The notes below the pieces were generated by a model, which saw only the letters and a program-made list of their open reading frames with translations, did no database searches and was not told where the DNA came from. 64,000 bases of DNA from DOZZ01 sp963792655. GTDB taxonomy: Bacteria; Acidobacteriota; Terriglobia; Bryobacterales; Bryobacteraceae. Both the position numbers and the translations under genes were made by a program. The DNA is taken from the NCBI GenBank assembly GCA_963792655.1, contig CAWBWU010000006.1:384987-448986 (forward strand). The letters are read 5' to 3'. Below are positions 18,548 through 27,867 of this stretch, in pieces (positions within the stretch are counted from its first letter, which is position 1; the number at the start of each line of letters is the position of its first letter).

Positions 18548-18927
18548 TGGGTAACGAGTCGAATTACACATCGCGCAGTACGGGCGGCATTAAGCGCGGC
18601 GACCGCGCCGAAACGGGCGATCTCGAAGCACAGCCGAATGAAGGCACCAGCCGCGCCGGTTCCGGCGTTCATGGCGGCGGATCGGGTTCCGAAGGTCACG
18701 TCACAGCGGATTCCAGCAGTCTCGGCACAGAAGGGCCGGGCGCGAGCGAGCTCGACGGCACACCGCTCGATACCGGCGACACGGAACTGGACGAACTGAC
18801 CGTGCTGGATGCGAGCGACCCAGACCTGGGTCTAACCAATATCGGCGATGTGCCGCCCGATGATTGGGCTGCGGATACCGGCCCCACCCACTCGGGCGAA
18901 GCCGATGCGCCGAGCCGCCGTTCCTGA
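18547..18927 (+). CDS. acidic low-complexity protein, unknown
   Basis: 126 residues, no signal peptide, rich in Gly, Ser, Asp, Glu and Thr (for example DTGDTELDELTVLDASDPD), likely disordered. Composition is strongly acidic, opposite to the basic or charged neighbours. The ATG directly abuts the terminator of the preceding gene, whose GAGGG could be the ribosome-binding site; translation therefore needs read-through or a promoter inside the hairpin region. No family recognised. Confidence 0.55.
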   Translation: MGNESNYTSRSTGGIKRGDRAETGDLEAQPNEGTSRAGSGVHGGGSGSEGHVTADSSSLGTEGPGASELDGTPLDTGDTELDELTVLDASDPDLGLTNIGDVPPDDWAADTGPTHSGEADAPSRRS

Positions 18928-19023
18928 TTAAGTTCTGTTCAGCACCGGAACGGGAACGTAGGCGGCCGTGTCCAACAGATTGAGAGCAGCCGGGTCATCC
19001 GGCGGCTGGTCGGAGGAAATGAT

Positions 19024-19368
19024 ATGACGCTTCGAAATTTGGCAGCTTCGGCCGTTCTTACGGCGGGATCGATGTTCTTTGCCGCGGCGCCTGCTCTGCA
19101 CGCGCAGGACTATGGCTACGGCCGGCCTTACGGATACGATCGCGATTACCGTTATGACCGCGGCCGTGATGGGCGCTATGAGCGCGAGCTCGAAAAACTG
19201 CAACACGATCGTCAGGAGCTGAATCGCGCTCTGTATCGCCGTGATTACCGCGCAGCGAGACGCGAAGAACGCGAGATCGCCGAACGTGAACGCCGCCTCA
19301 ATCGCGAATTCGGACGCCGGGGATACGCCCGCGGCTACGATCGCGACGACCGTTACTGGAATCGCTAA
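19024..19368 (+). CDS. small secreted Tyr/Arg/Asp-rich protein
   Basis: 114 residues: signal peptide ending ALHAQ, a YGYGRPYGYDRDYRYDRGRD segment, then an Arg/Glu-rich helical stretch (ELEKLQHDRQELNRALYRRD, REEREIAERERRLNREFGRR) and a Gly/Arg/Tyr tail. GGAGGAAATGAT precedes the ATG. It shares style with the 18149 protein (signal peptide plus repeated D/R/H-rich helix). Such proteins are common in the periplasm of Acidobacteriota, but the role is unknown. Confidence 0.7.
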   Translation: MTLRNLAASAVLTAGSMFFAAAPALHAQDYGYGRPYGYDRDYRYDRGRDGRYERELEKLQHDRQELNRALYRRDYRAARREEREIAERERRLNREFGRRGYARGYDRDDRYWNR

Positions 19369-19392
19369 GCGCGATTCGATTCGAGCACCAGC

Positions 19393-19425
19393 AAGCGCGG
19401 CCTCGCCAGCCGCGCTTTTGTTTTG
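19393..19425 (+). terminator. rho-independent terminator
   Basis: AAGCGCGGC (19393-19401) pairs with GCCGCGCTT (19409-19417), 7-nt loop, followed by TTGTTTTG. It lies 25 bp past the stop of the 19024 gene. Confidence 0.85.
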
Positions 19426-19487
19426 TTCGAAACACTAATGCCCGCGGTGCATTCTGCCGGTCATCACTCGTGCCGGGCGAGACAAGT

Positions 19488-21013
19488 TCAGTTCCAATAG
19501 TTTCGGTCGAGGCTGCGGTACTGCACGGCCTCGGCGACATGTTTTGCCGACACTCCGGCCGCGTCGTCCAGATCAGCGATTGTGCGTGCCACGCGCAGGA
19601 TGCGGTCGTGCGCACGTGCCGAAAGGCTCATCTTACGAACAGCAAGCTCGAGAGTACGCTCGCCGGCAGCGTCGAGTACGCAGAACTCGCGAATCCGGGG
19701 TGAGGGCATTTCCGCGTTGGTGAATCCGCGGGCATCCTGCTTTAAACGGCGCACGGTGAACCTTGTCGCGCATCGACTCCGATGTCTCGCTCGGCCGGTC
19801 GCCGCGCAGTTCCACGTACGGCACTGCCGGGACTTCAATGTGAATGTCAATGCGGTCGAGCAGAGGGCCGCTGATCTTGCCCAGATAACGCTGTATCGTT
19901 CCGGTGTTGCACCGGCATTCGCGCGTGGCATCGCCGTAGAACCCGCACGGGCAAGGATTCATGGCCGCGATCAACATGAAGCGCGAGGGGAAACAAAGCG
20001 TCATGTTCGATCGCGCAATGGTGACCGAACCTTCTTCGAGTGGCTGCCGCAGCAGCTCGAGAACGTTGCGCGGAAACTCTGGAAATTCGTCCAGGAACAG
20101 TAGCTCCGTGGTGGGCGAGGCTGACCTCACCAGGGCGCGGCGAGCCCGAACCACCGCCAATCAGGCCCGCGTCGGAGATCGTGTGGTGTGGCGCGCGAAA
20201 CGGCCGCTGGTGCAGCAGCCCGGCGCTCGGCCGGCAGAATTCCCGCGATGCTGTGGATCTTGGTCGTTTCGATCGATTCGCTGAACGTGAGAGAGGGCAG
20301 AATCCCGGCGAGCCGCTTCGCCAGCATCGTCTTGCCCGAACCCGGCGGTCCGATCATCAGCACGTTGTGCGCTCCCGCCGCTGCTACTTGCAGCGCACGC
20401 TTGGCAGTGGATCTGACCGCGCACATCACAGAAGTCCTCCGGCTTCTCCGCGCCGGGCTCAGGGACTGGCGAATGGGGCACAGCCGGTTGAAACTTCCGC
20501 AGGCCGCGAGAGCAGCGCGACCACTTCCGGCAGGCTGCGAACGCCATAGACCTCCAGCCCTTCGACCACCGCCGCTTCGGCTGCATTTTCCATCGGCAGC
20601 ACCAATTTGCGAATGCCTTGCGCGCGAGCACAGACCGCCACTGACAACGCTCCGCGCACAGGACGAACAGTCCCGTTCAACGAAAGTTCGCCAATCGGCA
20701 GATGGTCGTCGAGCGACTTCGCACTGCCCATCGCGCCAAGAATTCCGAGCGCCATCGGCAAGTCGAAGCCCGCGCCTTCTTTGCGGATGGTGGCAGGCGC
20801 AAGATTGATCGTGAGCGCCTTGTTCGGATAACCAAAGCCCGAGTTGATCAGAGCGCTCTTGATGCGCTCGCGCGCCTCGCGGACTGCGGCGTCCGGCATG
20901 CCCACCAGCATGAAGTCACGGGTCATGCCTCCTTTGTAGAGGTCTACTTCAACATCGATCAGGTGAGCGTCAATGCCGAATACCGCAGCGGTCTGAGTTT
21001 TGAACAGCGCCAT
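19488..21013 (-). pseudogene. comM: YifB/ComM-family Mg-chelatase-like AAA+ ATPase, multiply frameshifted
   Basis: ComM is a helicase-like AAA+ protein that helps branch migration in natural transformation. The N-terminal 150 residues are intact (MALFKTQTAAVFGIDAHLID, MVGMPDAAVREARERIKSAL). Walker A is GPPGSGKTMLAKRLA. The sensor region reads LLFLDEFPEFPRNVLELLRQ and AAMNPCPCGFYGD, and the arginine finger region is YLGKISGPLLDRIDIH. The C-terminus is RIREFCVLDAAGERTLELA to the stop at 19488. These pieces sit in different frames, with breaks near 20470, 20420, 20130 and 19760. Residues are conserved up to each break, so sequencing indels are as likely as decay. Confidence 0.85.
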
Positions 21014-21036
21014 GCCAGAAACCGTTGTGCTGCACG

Positions 21037-22257
21037 CTATCGCTTTGTCGCAACGAAATTTGGCGCCGGGGCCTTCAACTCGCGCTCAAGGAATGTCTGG
21101 AGCGACATCACCTCGGTTTTGTTGTTGATCTGATAAGACTCGTTGCCTGCATACAACACGAAGCGGCGCGTGACCTTCAGATCGTCGCAGGCGATATGGA
21201 AGCCTTTGCTCGGAGCGGGATTGCTCAACGCACGTTTAATCTCAATTCCCCAGCGCTCTTTGGCGCTGAAATCGATGACGAGATCCACCTCGGCTCCCAC
21301 GGCCGTACGGTAAAAGTACGTGTGCACCGAGGAAGGTATCGACTCAACGATGTTCTCGATATGCATTCCCTCCCAGGTTGCGCCGACCACGGGGTGCCCC
21401 AGCAACTCGTCGAGCGTGTGGATCCCGAGCAGCGAATGAACCAGGCCGCTATCGCGAACATAGACTTTCGGGCTCCGCACGAGCCGTTTACCCGCATTCG
21501 AGACCCACGGCTGTAGCCTGCGCACCAACAGCAGGTCGACCATGATGTCGAGATAGCGGCCCACCGTTTGACCACTGACGCCCAACGCGCCCGCGAGCTG
21601 CGCCCCATTGAGCATCTGCCCCTGATTGTGCGCGAGCATCTGCCAGTAGCGGCGCAGCGTCTCCGCCGGAATGCGCGGCCCGAGATTCGGGACATCTCGC
21701 TCCAGATACGTTTGGATGAACGACTCGCGCCAGAGAAAGCTCTCGGCATCGTCGGGCGCGAGAAAACTGTCCGGGAATCCGCCGCGCAACCAGAGCTGCT
21801 CAATCGGGAACCGGTCCGCCACCTCCATCCACAAAAATGGCGTGAGCTCCTGATAGGAGATGCGCCCGGCGAGCGTCTCCGCCGACTGTTGCAGCAGATC
21901 GATCGAAGCTGATCCCAGTAAGAGAAAAAGACAGTTCCGCTTGCCCTTGCGGCGACGGCGGTCGATCAATCCCCGTAAGGTCCGGAAGATGCCTGGCATC
22001 TGCTGGATCTCGTCCATGATCACCAGCTTGTCCTCGTTCTGATTCAGGTAAAGCTCGGCATCGTCGAGCTTCGCGCGATCCGAGGGAAGCTCCAGATCCA
22101 GGTAGAGAGCCTGCTCCCCCATCTCCTCCGCCAGATCGAGCGCGAGTGTCGTTTTGCCGACTTGACGAGGCCCCAGCAAGGCCACCGCCGGGAACTGCTC
22201 CAGCGCGGTGCGAATGCGGCCTTTCTCCAGCCTCCGAATCTCGTCGTCAAGTGGCAA
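21037..22257 (-). CDS. AAA ATPase with DUF4143 domain
   Basis: 406 residues: an AAA_14 domain with Walker A LLGPRQVGKTTLALDLAEE, Walker B KLVIMDEIQQMPG and a sensor LGSASIDLLQQSAETLAGR, then a winged-helix segment (LAGALGVSGQTVGRYLDIM) and a C-terminal PD-(D/E)XK-like DUF4143 part (YRTAVGAEVDLVIDF, WGIEIKRA). These orphan ATPases are common in accessory DNA and often behave like stand-alone toxin or defence-type genes; no substrate is known. No ATG fits the start; TTG at 22255-22257 is proposed. A striking set of inverted repeats lies directly upstream. Confidence 0.85.
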   Translation of the reverse strand: MPLDDEIRRLEKGRIRTALEQFPAVALLGPRQVGKTTLALDLAEEMGEQALYLDLELPSDRAKLDDAELYLNQNEDKLVIMDEIQQMPGIFRTLRGLIDRRRRKGKRNCLFLLLGSASIDLLQQSAETLAGRISYQELTPFLWMEVADRFPIEQLWLRGGFPDSFLAPDDAESFLWRESFIQTYLERDVPNLGPRIPAETLRRYWQMLAHNQGQMLNGAQLAGALGVSGQTVGRYLDIMVDLLLVRRLQPWVSNAGKRLVRSPKVYVRDSGLVHSLLGIHTLDELLGHPVVGATWEGMHIENIVESIPSSVHTYFYRTAVGAEVDLVIDFSAKERWGIEIKRALSNPAPSKGFHIACDDLKVTRRFVLYAGNESYQINNKTEVMSLQTFLERELKAPAPNFVATKR

Positions 22258-22358
22258 CCTTGTAATTATGCCATGACGTGGAAGGAATACAAGGTTACCT
22301 GCCCATTTTCAACAACTAACCTTGTATTCCTTCCACAGCGTGGAAGAATTGCAAGGTT
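22256..22358. promoter_or_regulatory. four-half-site palindromic region upstream of the DUF4143 ATPase gene
   Basis: A perfect 20-bp inverted repeat lies at 22278-22297 (GTGGAAGGAATACAAGGTTA) and 22317-22336, separated by 19 nt. A third, imperfect direct copy is at 22340-22358 and a fourth half-site (AACCTTGTAATTA) at 22256-22268 overlaps the proposed TTG start. The arrangement suggests an operator bound by a dimeric regulator, or a structured leader controlling the ATPase gene. The sites are A/T-rich against the local background. Confidence 0.55.
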
Positions 22359-22498
22359 CGGCACTCACCGAACCCGCTTCGGACATTCCCCCGCTTTCGT
22401 GGTGAATGACCGCTTCCTCACCGGCACCTATGCGGATGGTAGGCCACTGGACACTACTCTGCTAACATTCATTTTGTAGGGCCAAGCGCCCCAATTGG

Positions 22499-22587
22499 GC
22501 CGGAGTGGCGGAACTGGCAGACGCACGGGACTCAAAATCCCGCATCGTTCACTCGGTATGTGGGTTCGACCCCCACCTCCGGCACCA
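22499..22587 (+). tRNA. tRNA-Leu (anticodon CAA)
   Basis: Class II tRNA of 89 nt including encoded CCA. Acceptor stem GCCGGAG pairs with CTCCGGC. The anticodon stem-loop is CGGGA-CTCAAAA-TCCCG, giving CAA. It has a long variable arm and a T-arm loop GTTCGAC. The 3' terminal ACCA is at 22584-22587. Confidence 0.96.
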
Positions 22588-22642
22588 ACTCCCTCCCTTC
22601 ATCCATAATCAGTCTCGAAGCGTTAACATCGGGTGATCGTCC

Positions 22643-23737
22643 ATGAAGAGCGACTGGCAAACTTCGCTCGCGCGCTGGCAGGATGCCGGTCTGGTGGACG
22701 CTCCAACGGCTGCCCGCGTCCGCGACTGGGAAGCAGCGAACCAAGGCTCCCGGCATCTGGAGTGGCCGGTGCTGTTGGCTTTGACGCTGGGCGGCTTTGC
22801 CTTAGGCGCAGGCATTCTGCTGTTCGTCGCAGCGAACTGGGATCGTATCTCGCCGTGGGCCCGCTTCACGATGGTCTTGGGGATGGCGGCGTTGTTCCAT
22901 GTCGCCGCGGCATTCGCTCTATCCGAGTCGCCGCGGGTGCGAAGCGCACTGCACGCACTCGGCACTATTGCGTTTGGAGCAGGCCTGGCACTGACAGCGC
23001 AGATCTTTCATCTGCCGCTCAACTGGCATGTCGGGTTGTTGCTCTGGTGTTGTGGCGCTTGGGCCGCGTGGGGCCTGTTGCGCGATGTACCCCACACGCT
23101 GCTGGTCGCCATAGCGACGCCCTGGTGGCTCTCCGCAGAACTTGCCGATCGTGTGCAAGACTTCGAACGCCCACTTGCAGGAGCACTGGTGGTCATGGCT
23201 CTGACCTACCTGACTGCTGTGATCCCCAACAATGAATCGGAGTTGAGGCGTGCCTTGATGTGGCTCGGGATCGTGGCCGTCCTGCCGCCTTTTGTAGCGG
23301 TCCAATTTTCATTTCAGCGTGACGCGGCGTTCGGCATCGCCCTGCTGGCCGTTGTGGTCCCATTGATTCCTGCATTTCTCTTACGCGGCACTCTGGCTTG
23401 GCGAAACGTGATTGCGGCTGCCTGGGTTCTGTTGGTCATCTTGCTGCCACGACAGGTTTACGCGCCCAACGGCACGTTCTCGAACACGTTCCTGTACCAC
23501 TTGTGGTCGGCAATCGCTTCACTCGCGCTGATCGGGTGGGGTTGGGCGGAAGGACGCGCGGAACGCATCAATCTGGGCGTAATCGCGTTCGCCTTCACGG
23601 TGCTGGCATATTACGTATCCAGCTTTTGGGACAAGCTGGGACGATCGCTCAGCCTGATCGGTCTGGGCTTTCTGCTGCTGGGCGGTGGGTGGATTCTCGA
23701 ACGAATCAGGCGCAGGATGACGGCGGCCATCGCATGA
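22643..23737 (+). CDS. DUF2157 membrane protein
   Basis: 364 residues. The cytoplasmic N-terminus MKSDWQTSLARWQDAGLVDAP is typical of DUF2157, followed by about ten hydrophobic helices, including LALTLGGFALGAGILLFVAANWDRI near residues 47-70, the family hallmark. The C-terminus ends in a basic tail after LIGLGFLLLGGGWILE. DUF2157 proteins normally pair with a GDYXXLXY protein, as here: the next ATG overlaps this stop as ATGA. Function unknown. Confidence 0.85.
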   Translation: MKSDWQTSLARWQDAGLVDAPTAARVRDWEAANQGSRHLEWPVLLALTLGGFALGAGILLFVAANWDRISPWARFTMVLGMAALFHVAAAFALSESPRVRSALHALGTIAFGAGLALTAQIFHLPLNWHVGLLLWCCGAWAAWGLLRDVPHTLLVAIATPWWLSAELADRVQDFERPLAGALVVMALTYLTAVIPNNESELRRALMWLGIVAVLPPFVAVQFSFQRDAAFGIALLAVVVPLIPAFLLRGTLAWRNVIAAAWVLLVILLPRQVYAPNGTFSNTFLYHLWSAIASLALIGWGWAEGRAERINLGVIAFAFTVLAYYVSSFWDKLGRSLSLIGLGFLLLGGGWILERIRRRMTAAIA

Positions 23738-24088
23738 TCTCGAAGCGGGTCGCCAGCTTCCTCATTCTTGGCGCCCAATTATTGCTGCTCGCCGGCGTTG
23801 GCGCGAAGTACAGTTATGATCTGCGGACTCAGCCGCACATGTGGTTGAAAGCGGTTCCCGTGGATCCGGAATCGTTGACGCGCGGGCGGTATCTGCTACT
23901 ACGCGTGCAGCCGCCCGACAAGGTGCAAGCTCCAGGTTTTGCCGCTCTATATTCCTGAGCATGCTAAAGACCCGACGCATACTCCGGATCTCTATGTGGA
24001 AGTCACCGTGCCGCACTCAGGGCCGCTGCGAGCCATCCGCTTAGGAACACTGCGCGACGGCGTTTACTCGCCGCTCGACCTGCGTTGA
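23734..24088 (+). CDS. GDYXXLXY-type protein (one frameshift)
   Basis: A signal-anchor N-terminus (MISKRVASFLILGAQLLLLAGV) is followed by a segment with DPESLTRGRYLLLRVQ, which is the position of the GDYxxLxY motif (here GRYLLLRV, so the Asp is replaced by Arg). Near 23935 the sensible frame shifts to PLYIPEHAKDPTHTPDLYVE and ends LGTLRDGVYSPLDLR-stop at 24088. The length is 3n+1, so one inserted base is likely. It overlaps the DUF2157 gene by 4 bp, the usual two-gene partnership. Confidence 0.78.
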
Positions 24089-24095
24089 GAAATGG

Positions 24096-24527
24096 CTACA
24101 CCACAGCAGGCTGCGTGCAGTACTTCTCGAAGGCGGCTTTTAGCGCTTGCGCCAACTGCATCGAGTCGCTGCGTTCGATCTGGCTGCGATGCAATAGAAA
24201 CACCGGCTTGCCGTTCTGGAACAGCGCAACGGAAGGCGAAGACGGCGGGTAATCGGAAAGAACTTCACGGAGGCGCGACACCGCTGCTTCGTCAGCTCCG
24301 GCAAAGACACTGGCGGCCTTCGTCGGACGAACGGTGCTTTGAAGCGCCATACCGATCGCCGGACGAGCTTTGCCCGCAGCGCAACCGCACACGGAGTTCG
24401 TCACCATCAGCACGGTTCCCTCCGTGCCGATCAGGCGATCGACATCGGCGGCGGTGCGAGCTTCTTCTACTCCGAAGCGCGTCAAATCCTCGCGCATCGG
24501 CGCGATCAAATGTTCTGGGTAAGCCAT
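24096..24527 (-). CDS. bacilliredoxin (BrxA/BrxB family, YphP/YqiW)
   Basis: 143 residues with the diagnostic CGC active site in TVLMVTNSVCGCAAGKARPA near residues 46-50 of a thioredoxin-like fold, and SDYPPSSPSVALFQNGKPVF later. Bacilliredoxins remove bacillithiol from S-bacillithiolated proteins. The finding fits with bshA at 26761-27867 in this window. The start ATG is at 24525-24527. Length matches the family (about 140-145 residues). Confidence 0.92.
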   Translation of the reverse strand: MAYPEHLIAPMREDLTRFGVEEARTAADVDRLIGTEGTVLMVTNSVCGCAAGKARPAIGMALQSTVRPTKAASVFAGADEAAVSRLREVLSDYPPSSPSVALFQNGKPVFLLHRSQIERSDSMQLAQALKAAFEKYCTQPAVV

Positions 24528-24554
24528 AACTCTATTGGACCACGCGGGCGCGCT

Positions 24555-26187
24555 TTAACTGACCTTGGCCATGGCGCTTTGGTATTCGGAGTACGGGCCC
24601 TTGAAGTCTTCGATCTTGCCGTGCTCGAAGTGCCAGATGCGCGTGGCCACTTCGTCGATCAGATCGTGATCGTGCGTGACCAGCAGCACCGTGCCCGTCG
24701 TACTTCTGCAGCGCGATGTTCAGCGCGTTGATCGATTCCAGATCCAGGTGGTTCGTCGGTTCGTCGAGCACCAGGAAGTTCGGCTTCTGCAGCATCAGCC
24801 GGCAGAAGATCAGGCGCGCCGCTTCGCCGCCCGAGAGCGCGTCGGTCGGCTTCATGCCCTCTTCGCCGCTGAACAGCATCTGCCCGAGCAGGCCGCGCAG
24901 TTCTTCGCTGCGACGCCTGCGGGTCGAACTGCGTGCAGCCACTCGAAGAGCCGTCATGCCCTTCGCGAATCGACTCGCGTGTGGTCCTGCGCGAAGTAGC
25001 CGACCGGCACTTCGTGGCCCCAGGTCACCGACGCCGCCGTCGATCGGGAACACTTGCTCCGAATCGTCGACGATACCCGGGCGCATTGCGCATCAGCGAC
25101 CGCAGCATCGTCGTCTTACCCGCGCCGTTGCGGCCGATGCAGCGCGATCTTCTCGCCGCGCGCTGATGCTGGCGGTGAAGTTCGTGGATCACCTTCAGAT
25201 CGCCATAGGACTTCGAGAGGCCCTTGAATTCCAGCGGGTGCCGGCCCGAAGGGCGCTTCATCTCGAAGCGGATGAACGGGCGCTGCGATGTTGGAGCGCG
25301 CCAGATCGCGACGTCTGCAGCCGCTCCACTTCCTTCTTGCGCGACGTCACCTGGCTCGAACGCGTACCGGCCGAGAAGCGCGCGATGAATTCGTTCAACT
25401 GCGCGATCTTCTTCTCGCGCTGCGCGTTCTGCGATTCGATGCGCGAGCGGATCTGCGTCTTCGCCAGCACCATGTCGTCGTAGCCGCCGGTGTAGGTGAT
25501 GATCGTCTGGTAATCGATATCGGCGATGTGCGTGCAGACCTCGTTCAGGAAGTGGCGATCGTGCGAGATGACGATCAGGGAGCCCTGATAGTGGCGCAGG
25601 AAATCCTGCAGCCAGTGGACCGAGTCGAGATCGAGGTGGTTGGTCGGCTCGTCCAGCAGCAGCGCCTGCGGAGTGCCGAACAGCGCCTGCGCCAGCAGCA
25701 CGCGCACCTTCTGGCCGCCCTGCAGCTCGCTCATCTTGCGTTCGTGCAAGCTCTCCGGGATGTCCAGGCCGTCCAGCAGGACCGCGGCGTCGCTCTCGGC
25801 GGTGTAGCCGTCCTTCTCGCCGACGATGCCTTCGAGTTCGCCCAGCCGCATGCCGTCTTCATCGGTGAGATCGTCGGCTTTTGCGTACAGCGCGTCGCGC
25901 TCCTGCAGCGCCTCCCACAGCGGCGGTTGCCCATGATCACCGTGTCGATCACGCGGAACGCGTCGAAGGCGAACTGATCCTGGCTGCAGAACGCCGAGCT
26001 TCTTCGGCCGCGTCAACGTGCCCTTTGGCGGCTCGAGTTTCGCCGGTCAGGATCTTCATGAAGTGGACTTACCGGCGCCGTTGGGTCCGGTGAGACCATA
26101 GCGGCGGCCGGGGAGAAACGTGGTGGTGACGTCCTCGAACAGAATTTTGGCGCCGTAGCGCATAGTTAGATTAGAAACGGAGATCAA
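24555..26187 (-). pseudogene. ABC-F family ATPase (EttA/Uup-type), about ten indels
   Basis: A two-ATPase ABC-F protein without membrane segments; this family acts on the ribosomal E site in translation. Domain 1: LISVSNLTMRYGAKILFEDV, Walker A LTGPNGAGKST, signature SELQGGQKVRVLLAQALFG, Walker B ALLLDEPTNHLDLDS. The linker is QIRSRIESQNAQREKKIAQLN. Domain 2: LEFKGLSKSYGDLKV, GRNGAGKTTMLRSL, DALSGGEAARLIFCRLM, FLVLDEPTNHLDLE. The pieces need many frame changes (near 26060, 26030, 25990, 25930, 25310, 25290, 25190, 25150, 25085, 24980, 24690). Residues are well conserved between breaks, so assembly error is likely. TTG start at 26185-26187. Confidence 0.85.
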
Positions 26188-26366
26188 AGGGACCTGCTTG
26201 GGATGCTTCCATTGTAACGCGGAAGTAGCTGATTTTGCCACCACTTCGGACAGTTCTGTCTTGCGGCGAGCTAACTGGTGTGATATCACTAATGCAAGTT
26301 GGACCCTTTCTGGCTCTCGTCAGGAATTCCGTTGTTCTTACACGCACCGCCGCGAGGAAGGCCCCT

Positions 26367-26666
26367 GTGGAGACCGCAAATCGAAAGCTGATCCGTCCCT
26401 CATTCAACGAGATGAAAGAGAAAGAATCCGCGCCGCGCAAAGTCATCAAAAAGCCCGTCCCGCCGGATCAGACGAATGCGGAGAACTTCTATTACGTCAA
26501 GCAGATGCAATCGAAGACGCCGATGGTCTTCTTGCTGAAAGATGGCGAAGTGCTGCATGGCGTGATCGAGTGGTACGACAAATCGTGCCTCAAGATCAAG
26601 CGCGACGAAGGGCCGAACCTGCTGCTCTACAAACCGAATATCAAATACATGTACAAGGACGAGTAG
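26367..26666 (+). CDS. hfq: RNA-binding protein Hfq
   Basis: About 99 residues of Sm fold. Sm1 is QMQSKTPMVFLLKDGEVLHGVIEWYD; Sm2 is NLLLYKPNIKYMYKDE, in the place of the proteobacterial YKHA-type motif. A ~30-residue charged N-terminal extension (ETANRKLIRPSFNEMKEKES) precedes the core, unlike the proteobacterial form that extends at the C-terminus. The start is GTG at 26367 with GAGGAAGG upstream; an open frame extends back to 26235 but lacks a ribosome-binding site. Hfq pairs small RNAs with mRNAs. Confidence 0.88.
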   Translation: METANRKLIRPSFNEMKEKESAPRKVIKKPVPPDQTNAENFYYVKQMQSKTPMVFLLKDGEVLHGVIEWYDKSCLKIKRDEGPNLLLYKPNIKYMYKDE

Positions 26667-26760
26667 CGTCCTGACATCGTTGACGAATAGCGTCGGCATA
26701 CGTGCCGCGCGCGTCAGCGAGCCGTAACTAACGCCGAGAGAGCCCATTCAGCAGCGATTC

Positions 26761-27867
26761 TCAACGCGCGCATATCTGTCGGTAAAACTCTTCGTATTGC
26801 GGTATCACCCTGTCCGTCGCAAACCGAGTGAGCGCAGTGTTCCGCGCCGCTTCTGCAAACTGCTTGTGCATCGAATCGTCAGTCAGTAAAGCCACCGCAT
26901 CCCGCGCCTGACTCGCAATATCGCCGACGGTCTCGGTAAACCCATCCACGCCATGGGTGATCAGTTCCGGTACGCCTCCCACACGCGTACCCACCGCCGG
27001 CACGCCACACGCCATCGCTTCCAGCGCGGCAAGCCCGAACGACTCCATCTCGCTCGGCATCAGCAGCACATGCGCCGACGGAATAATGCGCTCCACATGG
27101 TTCTGTTTGCCCACGAACTAGACATGCGCCGCGATGCCTAGTTCGCGTGCCAGGTGTTCGGCCGGGCCGCGGTCGGGGCCATCACCGACCATCAGCAGGC
27201 GGGCTTCGGTTTGCTTGCGCACTTCCGCCAAAATCCTGATGCAATCGTGCACGCGCTTGACCGGCCGAAAGTTCGACAGGTGGATCAGCAGCTTTTCGCC
27301 GGAGCGTGATGCGCGCGCCAGGGTCGGGCCGGTAGAGATCGCAGTTCACGAAGTTGTGGATCACTCGGATCTCTCGCCCACGCCAAAAACGTCGACCGTA
27401 TGCCGCCGCAGGTCTTCACTGATCGCGGTGACGCCGTCCGATTGCTCGATCGAAAACTTCGTAATCCCGAAGTACGAACGGTCCATCCCGACCAGCGTGA
27501 TGTCCGTGCCGTGCAGCGTCGTCACAAACGGCAGCTTGCGAGCCGATGTCATCTGCTTGGCGAGCAACGCCGAGATGGAATGCGGAATCGCGTAATGCAC
27601 GTGCAGCAGATCGAGTTCGTAAGTCTCCGCGACATCCGCCATCTTCGAAGCAAGCGCCAGACAATACGGCGGATATTGGAACAGCGGGTAGTTCGAAACT
27701 TCTACCTCGTGATAGTGGATGCGCGGCAGACCACCATCCAGCCGAATCGGGTTGGCATAAGTGATGAAGTGAACGTCGTGCCCGCGCTTCGCTAACTCAA
27801 GCCCGAGTTCCGTCGCGACAATGCCGCTGCCGCCATAAGTCGGATAGCACGTGATGCCGATCTTCAT
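26761..27867 (-). pseudogene. bshA: N-acetyl-alpha-D-glucosaminyl L-malate synthase BshA (frameshifted, one in-frame TAG)
   Basis: A GT4 glycosyltransferase that joins GlcNAc to L-malate, the first bacillithiol step. N-terminus MKIGITCYPTYGGSGIVATE, then HVHYAIPHSISALLAKQM and VTTLHGTDITLVG. The middle (VIHNFVNCDLYRP; LLIHLSNFRPVKRVHDCIRI; LLMVGDGPDRGPAEHLAREL) lies in two other frames. C-terminal MPSEMESFGLAALEAMACGV is the EX7E region. One base seems lost near 27368 and one gained near 27320. A TAG at 27118-27120 interrupts GIAAHV/FVGKQNHVERI. The ATG overlaps the stop of the preceding lipoprotein gene (ATGA). Last gene of a four-gene operon. Confidence 0.88.

Noticed and set aside
22359..22498. 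Short plus-strand frame (FGHSPAFVVNDRFLTGTYADG) before tRNA-Leu as a gene
   Set aside because: No start codon, no ribosome-binding site and no family match; probably the extension of the repeat region.
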